This document shows, piece by piece, positions 1 through 6,552 of a DNA stretch of 8,266 bases (its first letter is position 1; every line of letters begins with the position of its first letter). This stretch comes from CAMDMI01 sp044359055 (GTDB lineage: Bacteria > Bacteroidota > Bacteroidia > Cytophagales > Flexibacteraceae), in assembly GCA_044359055.1 (NCBI GenBank), contig JBIKMV010000130.1, forward strand, positions 1 to 8,266, in the 5' to 3' direction. A program made the translations under genes and the position numbers. The notes beneath the pieces were generated by a model. It ran no database searches, was not told the origin of the DNA, and saw only the letters and a list, made by a program, of their open reading frames with translations.

Positions 1-949
1 GTCCACCTGCCGCGTTGATGTAGCCCCATTTCGGAAATTTCCACTGCAAAGCACTGCCAATCTGAAAAAGCAGGGCAAGCCAGAGAAGTCCGTTTGAAAA
101 TGGAATAGCTGAAATCCAATCGGCACCAAAACCGGGATGGAGTGCTGCCAAAACCCGGAAATGTTCGCTTCCTGCCCAACTGACTCCTGAAAGAAAAATC
201 TTTTCCAGTCCGGAAAAAAAATAGCATCCCCAGATGAATGCCTGAAAAATTCTGAATCCAAATCCGATATCAGAAAAACTGCGACGCCAGATTTCGAGAA
301 AACACAGCATACCTGTCATGCCCGAAAACATACTGGCATAGGTATGATCAATTTTACCGAACCCAAAAAAGACAGAAAGCAGATAAACCCAGATCAACCA
401 TACAGCCAATGCCGCCAAAACCGGAAAGGGCGAATCCGGATCCCACTGGGCAAGTACGAGCCAGGCGGAAAGGCCGAAAAGCACAATGGCCAGTATCTGA
501 AAAACGGCATAAGAAGGGAACTGCCCAAGCCAGAGAACAGACAGTCCAACCGGATGAAACAAAGCCTGCCATTCTGTGCGAATCCGCAGTTCATTCAGCA
601 AATCGGGCACAAACAACAGCTGCAGAATAAAAAAAAGCTTTACCAGCCAAATGGCCTTTTTTTCTGAAAAACCAGCCTCATCTGCCTGTGAAGTATGGGC
701 AAAAAGGTACCATCCAAAGCCGGCCATAATCAGGAACCTGAATTTGATGGTGGCCAGAATGTCCATCATGCCAGAGCTGCCCCATTGCTCAATTTTGAGG
801 GCGAGGTTGGGATAAAGTTCAGGGATAAAGGCCCCGTGTGGCATACCTGCGGCAATAAAATCCTGAACCATGCTTTCCAAAAACCAGATCAGAACAAATA
901 CCGCTAAGGTCGCCGAGGTAAAAATGACGGATCTTCTCAACTTGCTCAT
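1..949 (-). CDS. Multi-pass membrane protein, possibly HTTM-like; 3' end beyond window
   Basis: I translated this frame by hand from the ATG at 949. It stays open for 316 codons to the left edge, so the C-terminus is missing. The product is very hydrophobic, with membrane segments near residues 8-25, 65-83, 99-115, 147-167, 176-196, 205-220, 233-254 and 285-300. A stretch around residues 233-262 (YFFSGLEKI, then SGVSWAGSEHF) resembles the HTTM region of vitamin K-dependent carboxylase homologues, where an aromatic-rich helix ending in SG-x-x-K precedes a SW-x-x-G turn. The GKIDHTYASMF segment near 198-208 also fits that family loosely. This likeness is from memory and weak. The start overlaps the stop of the preceding gene as ATGA, so translation is probably coupled. 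No catalytic function can be assigned. Sure of a real gene; unsure of family. Confidence 0.8.
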   Translation of the reverse strand, partial: MSKLRRSVIFTSATLAVFVLIWFLESMVQDFIAAGMPHGAFIPELYPNLALKIEQWGSSGMMDILATIKFRFLIMAGFGWYLFAHTSQADEAGFSEKKAIWLVKLFFILQLLFVPDLLNELRIRTEWQALFHPVGLSVLWLGQFPSYAVFQILAIVLFGLSAWLVLAQWDPDSPFPVLAALAVWLIWVYLLSVFFGFGKIDHTYASMFSGMTGMLCFLEIWRRSFSDIGFGFRIFQAFIWGCYFFSGLEKIFLSGVSWAGSEHFRVLAALHPGFGADWISAIPFSNGLLWLALLFQIGSALQWKFPKWGYINAAGG

Positions 950-1308
950 GGATAAACGGATTTTAGGGAAATGGTCTTGCCTGAAGTCCGGACGATGCGA
1001 ATGGAGTCGGGTTTTTCGGCAGGAACCGAGCGCAGTTTCAAAATCCACTTTTCAGTTTCATTCGGAATCCTGTACCCTTTTTCAGCAAGAACAGGCAAAT
1101 AGCTGTTGTCGAAATAGAGGTTACCGGTTTGCAGCTTTTGCCAGGCCTGATTGGAAACACGGGTTTCAAAACAGAAATGTTCAACCTTATCGGATTTTTC
1201 CGGAATCAGGGCAAACATCCCGTACCTATGAAATGGAAAAAGATCAGTAAGCATCAGGAAAGGCAAACCAAAAACCATCAGAAAAAACAATAAGGCAGTT
1301 TTTTTCAT
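946..1308 (-). CDS. Small membrane-anchored or exported protein, 120 aa, unknown function
   Basis: I do not recognise a family. The N-terminus has a short basic start (MKK) and a hydrophobic run at about residues 5-22 with no clear signal-peptidase site, so it is either an uncleaved membrane anchor or a signal peptide. The remaining ~95 residues are soluble, with many charged and aromatic residues. They would face the periplasm if the start is a signal or type II anchor. No lipobox cysteine is present; the only cysteine lies near residue 46. The start overlaps the stop of the methyltransferase gene (TAATG), and its own stop overlaps the start of the large membrane protein (ATGA). Its tight placement suggests it works with that membrane protein, but this is inference. 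Confidence 0.8.
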   Translation of the reverse strand: MKKTALLFFLMVFGLPFLMLTDLFPFHRYGMFALIPEKSDKVEHFCFETRVSNQAWQKLQTGNLYFDNSYLPVLAEKGYRIPNETEKWILKLRSVPAEKPDSIRIVRTSGKTISLKSVYP

Positions 1309-1769
1309 TACCAGACAAAGGGAATAATTCGATTGGTTTTTCTTTGATAATCAGCGTATTCGGGATATTTTTCAACCAATAATTTTTCTTCTGTAAGAAT
1401 CTTGAGGACGAATACAACAAGGAGAATCAGAAGAAAGAAAAGGCGCTGCCATGAAAAAAACTGTATGATCAGCGTGCTGCACAACACCAGCAATCCGGCG
1501 TACATGGGGTGGCGGATGAAGGCATAAATTCCGGATTGAACAAACAGGCCTTTTGGTTTGGGTTCGGGGAAAATGCTGAAAGAGGTCCAGCTGAGCTGTA
1601 TCAAACCGGATAAGGCGAGAAAAAGGCCCGACAATTGCCAGATTTGCAATTCGATACGGATGCACCTGACCGGCGCTGTTGAAAATATATACAAGAGGCA
1701 GGCCATTTGTACCCCCACCAGAGTCCAGGAACGCAGAGCGTAGGGTTTCCGGAAAAAAAAGTTATTCAC
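1308..1769 (-). CDS. ICMT/PEMT-type integral membrane methyltransferase
   Basis: A 153-residue protein with hydrophobic segments near 14-31, 43-62, 91-104 and 107-124. The C-terminal half carries the signature of the isoprenylcysteine carboxyl methyltransferase / phospholipid methyltransferase superfamily: G-x-Y-x-x-x-RHPMY at about 80-90, then a Glu pair (TEEKLL, 126-131) and a tail of the form YPEYxxYxxKTxRIIPF. In this family the RHP and Glu-Glu residues sit around the S-adenosylmethionine and acceptor site at the membrane face. Bacterial members methylate varied lipids or small molecules, so the substrate cannot be told. The start is GTG, overlapping the previous stop as GTGA; no better in-frame ATG lies upstream. 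Length is normal for bacterial members. Confidence 0.88.
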   Translation of the reverse strand: MNNFFFRKPYALRSWTLVGVQMACLLYIFSTAPVRCIRIELQIWQLSGLFLALSGLIQLSWTSFSIFPEPKPKGLFVQSGIYAFIRHPMYAGLLVLCSTLIIQFFSWQRLFFLLILLVVFVLKILTEEKLLVEKYPEYADYQRKTNRIIPFVW

Positions 1770-2878
1770 GGCAAATCAAAATTGTCGAAAAACAGGCCGG
1801 CATCCCCGGGATCGAGGTCTTTTAGATCATCATCAGATAGTTGAATATCAGTATTTTGCCCTGAGGGGTTCTCCTTGCTTTTTCTTTTTCCTGAAAACCT
1901 GTACGCCACGCTTAAATTGAATTGCCAGCCATTTTTAAGGTTGTCGGCCAGCAGATTATTTTCATTGGAAAAAGCACCCGGACTGTCTTCGGATACCCAG
2001 ATTTTTCTTTTGGCGAGCAGGCCCATACCCAATCCAATCCGCCAGTTCAGGGCAGGGATGTACATCAGATTGTAAAATAATGAAAATGCCCGGTTTCTCA
2101 GAATCAGCGTTTGCGTGATGCCATCCCCAAAGGCCCCTGACCTGAATAAACTGATGCCTCCTACCGGCCGAAGACCCATCTGACTTTGAAATTTTTGATG
2201 ATGCCTCCACATAAACCGGATAGAAAGCGGTAGCAAAACCAGAAGCTGGGTTTTTGCAGCAGGCTTAAAGGAGAATCCCATAATGGGAAGTCCAAACCCC
2301 GATCCGAACAGAAAGTTATAGGAAAAACCTCCGAAAAGAGTCCATTTTGATCCCAGTTTTTTGCCGTAGATAAGGTTACCGGTGGGTCTCAGAAAGTACG
2401 ATTCCGGATTGACCACATCGCCGAAGTAAGTCATGGAAAGCCGGGATATCCATATATTCCCTTTTCCCGAGAGCCGGAATCCATTCAAGCCCAGGCTGGC
2501 CTGAAGGCTGTTGAAAGTTCCGGGTAAGGGGGTTAAATTATTAATTTCCAGCTGGTTGTTGCTTTGAATGCCAATCTGAAAACGATGCAGTCCTGATTCT
2601 TTCTTTTTCAGCTTCTGCCAGACAGGCAGAGCAAGCTGAAGGGATTGGCGGAACTGAGAAAATTGGAAACCCAGATTTTTCATTTCGGCAGGACTCGTCC
2701 AGATACTGCCTGTCTGCACCAGACTTCTGCCGCCGGATTGGAATTGGCCCGAAGCCGGACCGGAAATAAAGAAGCCTGAAAAAAGAAGGAAAAAAAATAA
2801 AGCCATCTGCGGATGCAAGATGGCTTTAAGGGGATTAGAAATAAAATTTTTAAATTTTAATAAGCCTGAAAGTTTCAT
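1766..2878 (-). CDS. Outer-membrane beta-barrel-like protein (possibly DUF6268-type)
   Basis: The frame is open from a GTG at 2893. I prefer the ATG at 2878 (370 aa); an ATG at 2806 is also possible. A hydrophobic core (ALFFFLLFSGFFISG) followed by PASG/QF looks like a signal peptide cut after the Gly. Starting at 2806 would leave no basic residue before the core, while 2878 gives a lysine-containing n-region of about 24 residues. The mature part has alternating polar/aromatic stretches with glycine-rich turns, typical of an outer-membrane barrel, and reminds me of DUF6268 proteins; that name is tentative. The last strand-like segment (WQFNLSVAYRF) ends in Phe, as barrels usually do at their C-terminus, but 42 more charged residues follow. 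The N-terminal coding region overlaps the end of the upstream 95-aa gene by 29 bp, and the stop overlaps the methyltransferase start. Confidence 0.8.
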   Translation of the reverse strand: MKLSGLLKFKNFISNPLKAILHPQMALFFFLLFSGFFISGPASGQFQSGGRSLVQTGSIWTSPAEMKNLGFQFSQFRQSLQLALPVWQKLKKKESGLHRFQIGIQSNNQLEINNLTPLPGTFNSLQASLGLNGFRLSGKGNIWISRLSMTYFGDVVNPESYFLRPTGNLIYGKKLGSKWTLFGGFSYNFLFGSGFGLPIMGFSFKPAAKTQLLVLLPLSIRFMWRHHQKFQSQMGLRPVGGISLFRSGAFGDGITQTLILRNRAFSLFYNLMYIPALNWRIGLGMGLLAKRKIWVSEDSPGAFSNENNLLADNLKNGWQFNLSVAYRFSGKRKSKENPSGQNTDIQLSDDDLKDLDPGDAGLFFDNFDLP

Positions 2879-3137
2879 TTGTAAAAACTTCACCGTCCTC
2901 TTTCTTCACTCTGTAAGTAATAATCCCTTCACGCTTCAGAAAGAGTGGCTGAACGATGGAGCCTGAGCATAGGTAATCTTCGCCATCGTATATTTTAACA
3001 AAGTCACCGGTTTTCAAAACAGCCGAATCGTAAATAATTCTGTTCACGACATCGGCCCGCTTCTGCATAAATTCTCCTATTTTCTTATCCATCTCGGCAA
3101 TGAGCCTGAGCTTATCCTCGGAAATCGCGTGCGTCAT
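2850..3137 (-). CDS. Conserved-looking small protein, 95 aa, unknown function
   Basis: No family is recognised. Residues 5-35 are a charged amphipathic stretch (EDKLRLIAEMDKKIGEFMQKRADVV) that should form a helix or short coiled coil. Residues 39-95 look like a small all-beta fold: VLKTGDFVKIYDGEDYLCSGSIVQP, then two strands ending in FRLIKI, reminiscent of SH3-like barrels. There is no signal peptide or membrane segment, so it is probably cytoplasmic. It is the first gene of the minus-strand run. The ATG at 3137 is preceded by a purine-rich stretch (AAAGAAAAGC) that could serve as a weak ribosome site. The coding character is good, with sensible composition and an operon position. Confidence 0.75.
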   Translation of the reverse strand: MTHAISEDKLRLIAEMDKKIGEFMQKRADVVNRIIYDSAVLKTGDFVKIYDGEDYLCSGSIVQPLFLKREGIITYRVKKEDGEVFTNETFRLIKI

Positions 3138-3156
3138 TTGCTTTTCTTTGTTGCGC

Positions 3157-3164
3157 CAATATTA
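3157..3164 (-). promoter_or_regulatory. Weak second -7-like box close to the 95-aa gene start
   Basis: On the minus strand this reads TAATATTG, one mismatch from the Bacteroidota -7 consensus TAnnTTTG. A TTTA lies 20 bp upstream where TTTG would be expected. Transcription from here would give a leader of only about 10-15 bases. It is much weaker than the site at 3295-3324. Confidence 0.2.
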
Positions 3165-3294
3165 AATAATCTTGTATAGATTAGTAAAAGTTACATTCAA
3201 ATTTATTTCATAAACCGTGATAAAGAATTCGGAGCGAGGCTAGGAATTTCTTTAAAAAAATGCCTCAGAGCCTTTTTTTCAACGATTTCGGGGG

Positions 3295-3324
3295 CAAAGG
3301 TAGAATTTTGTTTAAAGTTTCAAA
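3295..3324 (-). promoter_or_regulatory. Bacteroidota-type promoter for the five-gene minus-strand operon
   Basis: Read on the minus strand, TTTG (3321-3324) is followed after 18 bp by TACCTTTG (3295-3302), a full match to the TAnnTTTG -7 element and the TTTG -33 element of Bacteroidota housekeeping promoters. Transcription should begin near 3288, giving a leader of about 150 bases before the 95-aa gene. The rest of the 3138-3402 gap holds an A7/T7 inverted repeat and pyrimidine-rich runs. No equally good site was found for murI on the plus strand. Confidence 0.6.
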
Positions 3325-3402
3325 TTTTGATTTCCTTAATTTTTTCTTTTTTTCTTTCACCGGTTTTTGCACAGTCTGGTATTGGGATGTTATTGCACTC
3401 TG

Positions 3403-4224
3403 ATGGAAAACCAAATCGCCGGATTCCAAAAATCCATTGGCATATTCGACTCAGGAATCGGAGGCCTTACTGTTGCGCATCAGATTGCCGGGCTGCTTCC
3501 GCACGAAGACTTGATTTATTTCGGGGATACAGCGCATTTGCCTTACGGCGATAAATCAACAGCTGCTATTCAGGCCTATTCGGTGAAAATATGCAATGTA
3601 CTGCTGAGTCAGAATGTCAAAGCCATTTTGATTGCCTGCAACTCGGCATCAGCGGCAGCCTTTGATTTGGTAAAAGAATATGTGGCCTCCAAAGCATTGG
3701 TTTTTAATGTAATAGACCCGGTGGTGGATTATGTTCTGGAAAAATATCCCGGTAAAACCATCGGTCTGATCGGAACCAAGCAGACCGTTAACTCTAATAT
3801 TTTCAAAAGAAAAATTGATGCAGCCAACCGGTCCATTGAGCTGAAATCACTGGCCACACCCCTGCTTGCACCTATGATTGAGGAGGGCTTTTTCAATAAT
3901 AAAATCAGCCATGAGGTGATAGAGGCATATCTCGGAAATCCTGAAATTCAGGGAATTGAAGCCTTGATTCTGGGCTGCACTCACTATCCCCTGATTGCTG
4001 CTCAGATTGAAAACTATTACCGTGGCAAAGTGGAAGTAATTGATTCTTCCAGACTGGTGGCTGCCCATGTTCAAAAGGAATTGACCGGCGCAAATCTGTT
4101 GAATCTGGATCATCCCGTCAGCCGGACTTTTTATGTTTCTGACTACACCGTTTCTTTTGAAAATGCCACCCAGATTTTTTTTCAGAACAAGGTAAATCTG
4201 AGGCACTACCCGCTCTGGGAATAA
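3403..4224 (+). CDS. murI: Glutamate racemase
   Basis: Interconverts L- and D-glutamate in the cytoplasm, supplying D-glutamate to MurD for the peptidoglycan stem peptide. From the ATG at 3403 it is 273 residues, the usual length. All hallmarks are present: FDSGIGGLTV with Asp16 and Ser17, YFGDTAHLPYG at 39-49, the first catalytic cysteine in ACNSASA (Cys79), and the second in GCTHYP (Cys192) next to His194. The frame can be extended to a TTG at 3367, but the added 12 residues are unlike the family and the ATG start places the FDSG motif at its normal distance. The first active-site motif reads ACNS where ACNT is most common, a conservative change. It is a single-gene unit: divergent from the operon at its left and convergent with the Smr gene at its right. 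Confidence 0.96.
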   Translation: MENQIAGFQKSIGIFDSGIGGLTVAHQIAGLLPHEDLIYFGDTAHLPYGDKSTAAIQAYSVKICNVLLSQNVKAILIACNSASAAAFDLVKEYVASKALVFNVIDPVVDYVLEKYPGKTIGLIGTKQTVNSNIFKRKIDAANRSIELKSLATPLLAPMIEEGFFNNKISHEVIEAYLGNPEIQGIEALILGCTHYPLIAAQIENYYRGKVEVIDSSRLVAAHVQKELTGANLLNLDHPVSRTFYVSDYTVSFENATQIFFQNKVNLRHYPLWE

Positions 4225-4256
4225 TATGCCCAGAGGCCGAAATTTCTTCTTTCTTG
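4213..4256 (+). terminator. Hairpin at the murI stop, probable transcription terminator
   Basis: CTCTGGG (4213-4219) and CCCAGAG (4229-4235) form a perfect 7-bp stem with a 9-base loop that contains the murI TAA. A pyrimidine-rich, T-rich tract (TTTCTTCTTTCTTGTT) follows about 8 bases after the stem. The delay before the T tract is unlike a textbook intrinsic terminator. The position, in a 39-bp gap between convergent genes, supports the call. Read from the other strand there is no T tract, so termination of the Smr gene here is less clear. Confidence 0.5.
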
Positions 4257-4263
4257 TTAAATA

Positions 4264-5241
4264 TCAGGACTTAAACTTAATCTCTGTAGCCCCGTAGCCG
4301 AATTTTTCTTTTCTCCCCTCTCGGAAAAAATCCACATGCGGATGCCCGGCGACTCTTTTGTGAATCTCATTTTTCAAAACCCCGTTACCCACACCGTGGA
4401 TGGCAATCAGGCTTCCGATTCCCTCGGCAAGGGCTCGGTCCAGTGCCTTATCAAAGGCCTTCAGCTGAATGTCAAAAATTTCTGAGGCTGGCAGTGTTCC
4501 GGGGTCGGCATGCAATTTCTCAATGTGAAGGTCAATTTCTCTCCATTCCAGTTTCTTTTCCGGTGTCTGAACCTGAGCAGGCGGTGTTTTTTCCTTTGGG
4601 GTTAAAAGACTGTTTTTCAGTTCTTCCGGATTCACTGTTTGCGCATCACCGTCCAGCTGAAGCAGGTAGCCCTCTTTTTCCAGAACGGGAACCTTTGTCT
4701 TGCTTTTTTTCCATACCTGATCCGAAAAAGATAGACGAAACTCCTGACTTGACTTTGCATCCCCCTGGCTTTCTGAAAATTTCAGCATTTGAAATTGCAT
4801 TCCTACCCAATGATGGCTCACCTGATTGGGGAAAGGGTCAGGAAGGATGACATGGGATTTGGGTGCCAACAAAAAATTCCCATAATAATGATTGAGGGGT
4901 CTTCCAAGCTTGTAAGCAACCACAAAGACCTGATAATCCGTGAAATTAACCAGGGCAAATTCCGATAACATGGCAGAGCCCGGAAACGAAGCCAGAAAAA
5001 CCCCATCCTTTACAAAAAATAACCGCCCCGGGGCCGATTTTGGTAATTCTGACTTTGATTTGGAAGGCTCCGAGGCCGGAGCGACCTTTTCTTCGGCTGC
5101 AGAAACGAGTACCACATCCCTTTTGTGCATTGGTATTTCCAGACCCTGCTGAAGCAGAATGGTAAGCTTTTCGCCATCTACCCGGGTAACAATTCCTTCT
5201 TCTCTTCCATGCAGCATTCTCACTTTAGATCCCACCAACAT
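4264..5241 (-). CDS. DUF2027-like protein with C-terminal Smr domain
   Basis: A 325-residue cytoplasmic protein. Residues 1-46 form a small beta domain (VGSKVRMLHGREEGIVTRV) resembling the SH3-like start of DUF2027 proteins. A Pro/Lys/Ser-rich linker follows at 50-72, a beta-rich middle domain at about 73-177, a second linker at about 205-232, and a Smr domain from about 233 to the end. The Smr part shows IDLHIEKL (236-243), the glycine loop IHGVGNG (281-287) in the place of HGxGxG, and YGATEIKF near the end. Smr domains, as in the MutS2 C-terminus, bind or cut nucleic acids, but the target of this family is not known. A TTG at 5247 would add two residues; the ATG at 5241 is preferred. It is transcribed alone, facing murI and divergent from gmd. 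Confidence 0.85.
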   Translation of the reverse strand: MLVGSKVRMLHGREEGIVTRVDGEKLTILLQQGLEIPMHKRDVVLVSAAEEKVAPASEPSKSKSELPKSAPGRLFFVKDGVFLASFPGSAMLSEFALVNFTDYQVFVVAYKLGRPLNHYYGNFLLAPKSHVILPDPFPNQVSHHWVGMQFQMLKFSESQGDAKSSQEFRLSFSDQVWKKSKTKVPVLEKEGYLLQLDGDAQTVNPEELKNSLLTPKEKTPPAQVQTPEKKLEWREIDLHIEKLHADPGTLPASEIFDIQLKAFDKALDRALAEGIGSLIAIHGVGNGVLKNEIHKRVAGHPHVDFFREGRKEKFGYGATEIKFKS

Positions 5242-5321
5242 ATCCAATTTATTTTTTAAGTAATTGAAAAACAGTATTTTAAAATTCTTTTTGCTCCCTA
5301 ATCGGGTTAAGAAAATTCAAA

Positions 5322-5355
5322 CAAAAGTAGGTGTTTTGAATCTTGATTGGCCCAA
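5322..5355 (-). promoter_or_regulatory. Bacteroidota-type promoter for the Smr-domain gene
   Basis: On the minus strand TACTTTTG (5322-5329) fully matches the -7 consensus TAnnTTTG. A TTG at 5353-5355 lies 23 bp upstream, at the long end of accepted spacing. Start of transcription near 5315 would give a leader of about 70 bases. The 5242-5418 gap also holds two short palindromes (5346-5356 and 5371-5380). Confidence 0.5.
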
Positions 5356-5380
5356 TGCTTCGATTTCCGGGGAAATTTCC

Positions 5381-5388
5381 GACTTTTG
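5381..5388 (+). promoter_or_regulatory. Possible -7 element for the gmd operon
   Basis: GACTTTTG differs from TAnnTTTG at the first base only and is followed by CAGCC. It lies about 30 bp before the gmd ATG. No TTTG or TTG is found at 17-23 bp upstream, so the promoter is only partly supported. Confidence 0.25.
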
Positions 5389-5418
5389 CAGCCATTTTTT
5401 GTTGACCTCTTTATTACC

Positions 5419-6531
5419 ATGAAAAAAGCCCTCGTTACCGGTATTACCGGACAAGACGGTGCCTATCTTGCTGAGTTTCTGCTTTCCAAAGGATATGAAG
5501 TACACGGAATTAAGCGCCGTTCTTCCCTGTTCAACACGGACAGAATTGACCATCTCTATCAGGATCCCCACGAGAAAAACATCCGTTTCAAGCTCCACTA
5601 CGGTGACCTGACCGATTCTACCAACCTCATCCGGATTGTTCAGGAGGTTCAGCCCGATGAAATCTACAATCTGGGTGCGATGAGCCATGTGAAAGTCAGT
5701 TTTGACACCCCTGAATATACCGCCAACGCCGATGGCATCGGAACACTCCGCATTCTCGAGGCTGTCCGGATTTTGGGTCTGAATCAGAAAACCAAAATTT
5801 ATCAGGCCTCTACTTCAGAATTGTACGGACTCGTTCAGGAAGTGCCGCAAAGTGAAACAACCCCTTTCTATCCCCGCTCACCTTATGCCGTAGCCAAAAT
5901 GTATGGCTTTTGGATAACTGTGAATTATCGGGAAGCCTATGGCATGTATGCCTGCAATGGGATATTATTCAACCACGAATCTCCCATCCGCGGGGAAACT
6001 TTCGTAACCCGCAAAATCACAAGGGCTGTTTCTAAAATTGCGCTTGGCCTGCAGGATTGCCTGTATCTCGGCAATCTGGATGCACAGCGAGACTGGGGAC
6101 ACGCCAAAGATTATGTTGAAGCCATGTATCTGATTCTTCAGCAACCTGAACCGGAAGACTATGTCATTGCGACTGGTATTACCACTTATGTCCGTGATTT
6201 TGTGCGGATGGCCTTCATGGAGGTAGGAATTGAGCTCGAATTTACCGGAGAAGGAGTGAATGAAAGAGGTATGATAAAGACCTGCCACAATCCTGATTAC
6301 ATCGTGGAGAAAGGCAAAGTAGTAGTAGCTGTTGATCCCAAGTATTTCCGTCCTACAGAAGTGGATTTGCTCATCGGTGACCCCACCAAAGCCAAAACCA
6401 AACTCGGCTGGGAGCCAAAATATGATTTAAAAGGCTTGGTAAACGATATGATGGTAAGCGATTTGGACCTTTTCAAGCGGGATAAATACTTGCAGAAAGG
6501 CGGCCATAAAATCATGAATTACTTCGAATAG
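5419..6531 (+). CDS. gmd: GDP-mannose 4,6-dehydratase
   Basis: Converts GDP-D-mannose to GDP-4-keto-6-deoxy-D-mannose, the first step of GDP-L-fucose synthesis, using bound NADP. It is a 370-residue member of the extended short-chain dehydrogenase family, the usual length. Visible motifs are the Rossmann glycine loop GITGQDGAYLAE (8-19), HYGDLTD (60-66), NLGAMSHVKVSF (84-95), the catalytic STSE block (131-134, Thr132 and Glu134), YAVAK (Tyr156 and Lys160), and the substrate loop NHESPIRGETFVTRKITR (185-202) with NLDAQRDWGHAKDYV after it. The open frame extends upstream to a TTG at 5347, but the ATG at 5419 begins exactly at the conserved KKALVTG strand. It is followed by fcl after 21 bp. NLGAMSHV replaces the more common NLAAQSHV, a change seen in working homologues. 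Confidence 0.96.
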   Translation: MKKALVTGITGQDGAYLAEFLLSKGYEVHGIKRRSSLFNTDRIDHLYQDPHEKNIRFKLHYGDLTDSTNLIRIVQEVQPDEIYNLGAMSHVKVSFDTPEYTANADGIGTLRILEAVRILGLNQKTKIYQASTSELYGLVQEVPQSETTPFYPRSPYAVAKMYGFWITVNYREAYGMYACNGILFNHESPIRGETFVTRKITRAVSKIALGLQDCLYLGNLDAQRDWGHAKDYVEAMYLILQQPEPEDYVIATGITTYVRDFVRMAFMEVGIELEFTGEGVNERGMIKTCHNPDYIVEKGKVVVAVDPKYFRPTEVDLLIGDPTKAKTKLGWEPKYDLKGLVNDMMVSDLDLFKRDKYLQKGGHKIMNYFE

Positions 6532-6552
6532 CCTGTTTCGCCGATATTCAAA

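Noticed and set aside
344..1250. Several plus-strand frames of 70-126 codons
   Set aside because: They oppose the minus-strand membrane protein and 120-aa genes, which have coherent hydrophobic patterns and coupled starts. The plus-strand products have no such character.
3254..3279. A7-N12-T7 inverted repeat as an intrinsic terminator
   Set aside because: No gene ends just upstream on either strand, and the centre pairs poorly (only two G-C pairs). Kept only as part of a possible leader structure.
3367..3402. TTG-started extension of murI
   Set aside because: The 12 extra residues are not family-like, and the ATG at 3403 gives the expected length and motif spacing.
3327..3554. Plus-strand frame of 75 codons beginning with a signal-like hydrophobic stretch (FSFFLSPVFAQS)
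   Set aside because: The start resembles a signal peptide, but the rest runs out of frame through murI and becomes arginine-rich nonsense. It comes from the pyrimidine-rich region before murI.
4443..4850. Plus-strand open frame of 135 codons
   Set aside because: Antisense to the Smr-domain gene, with no recognisable features.
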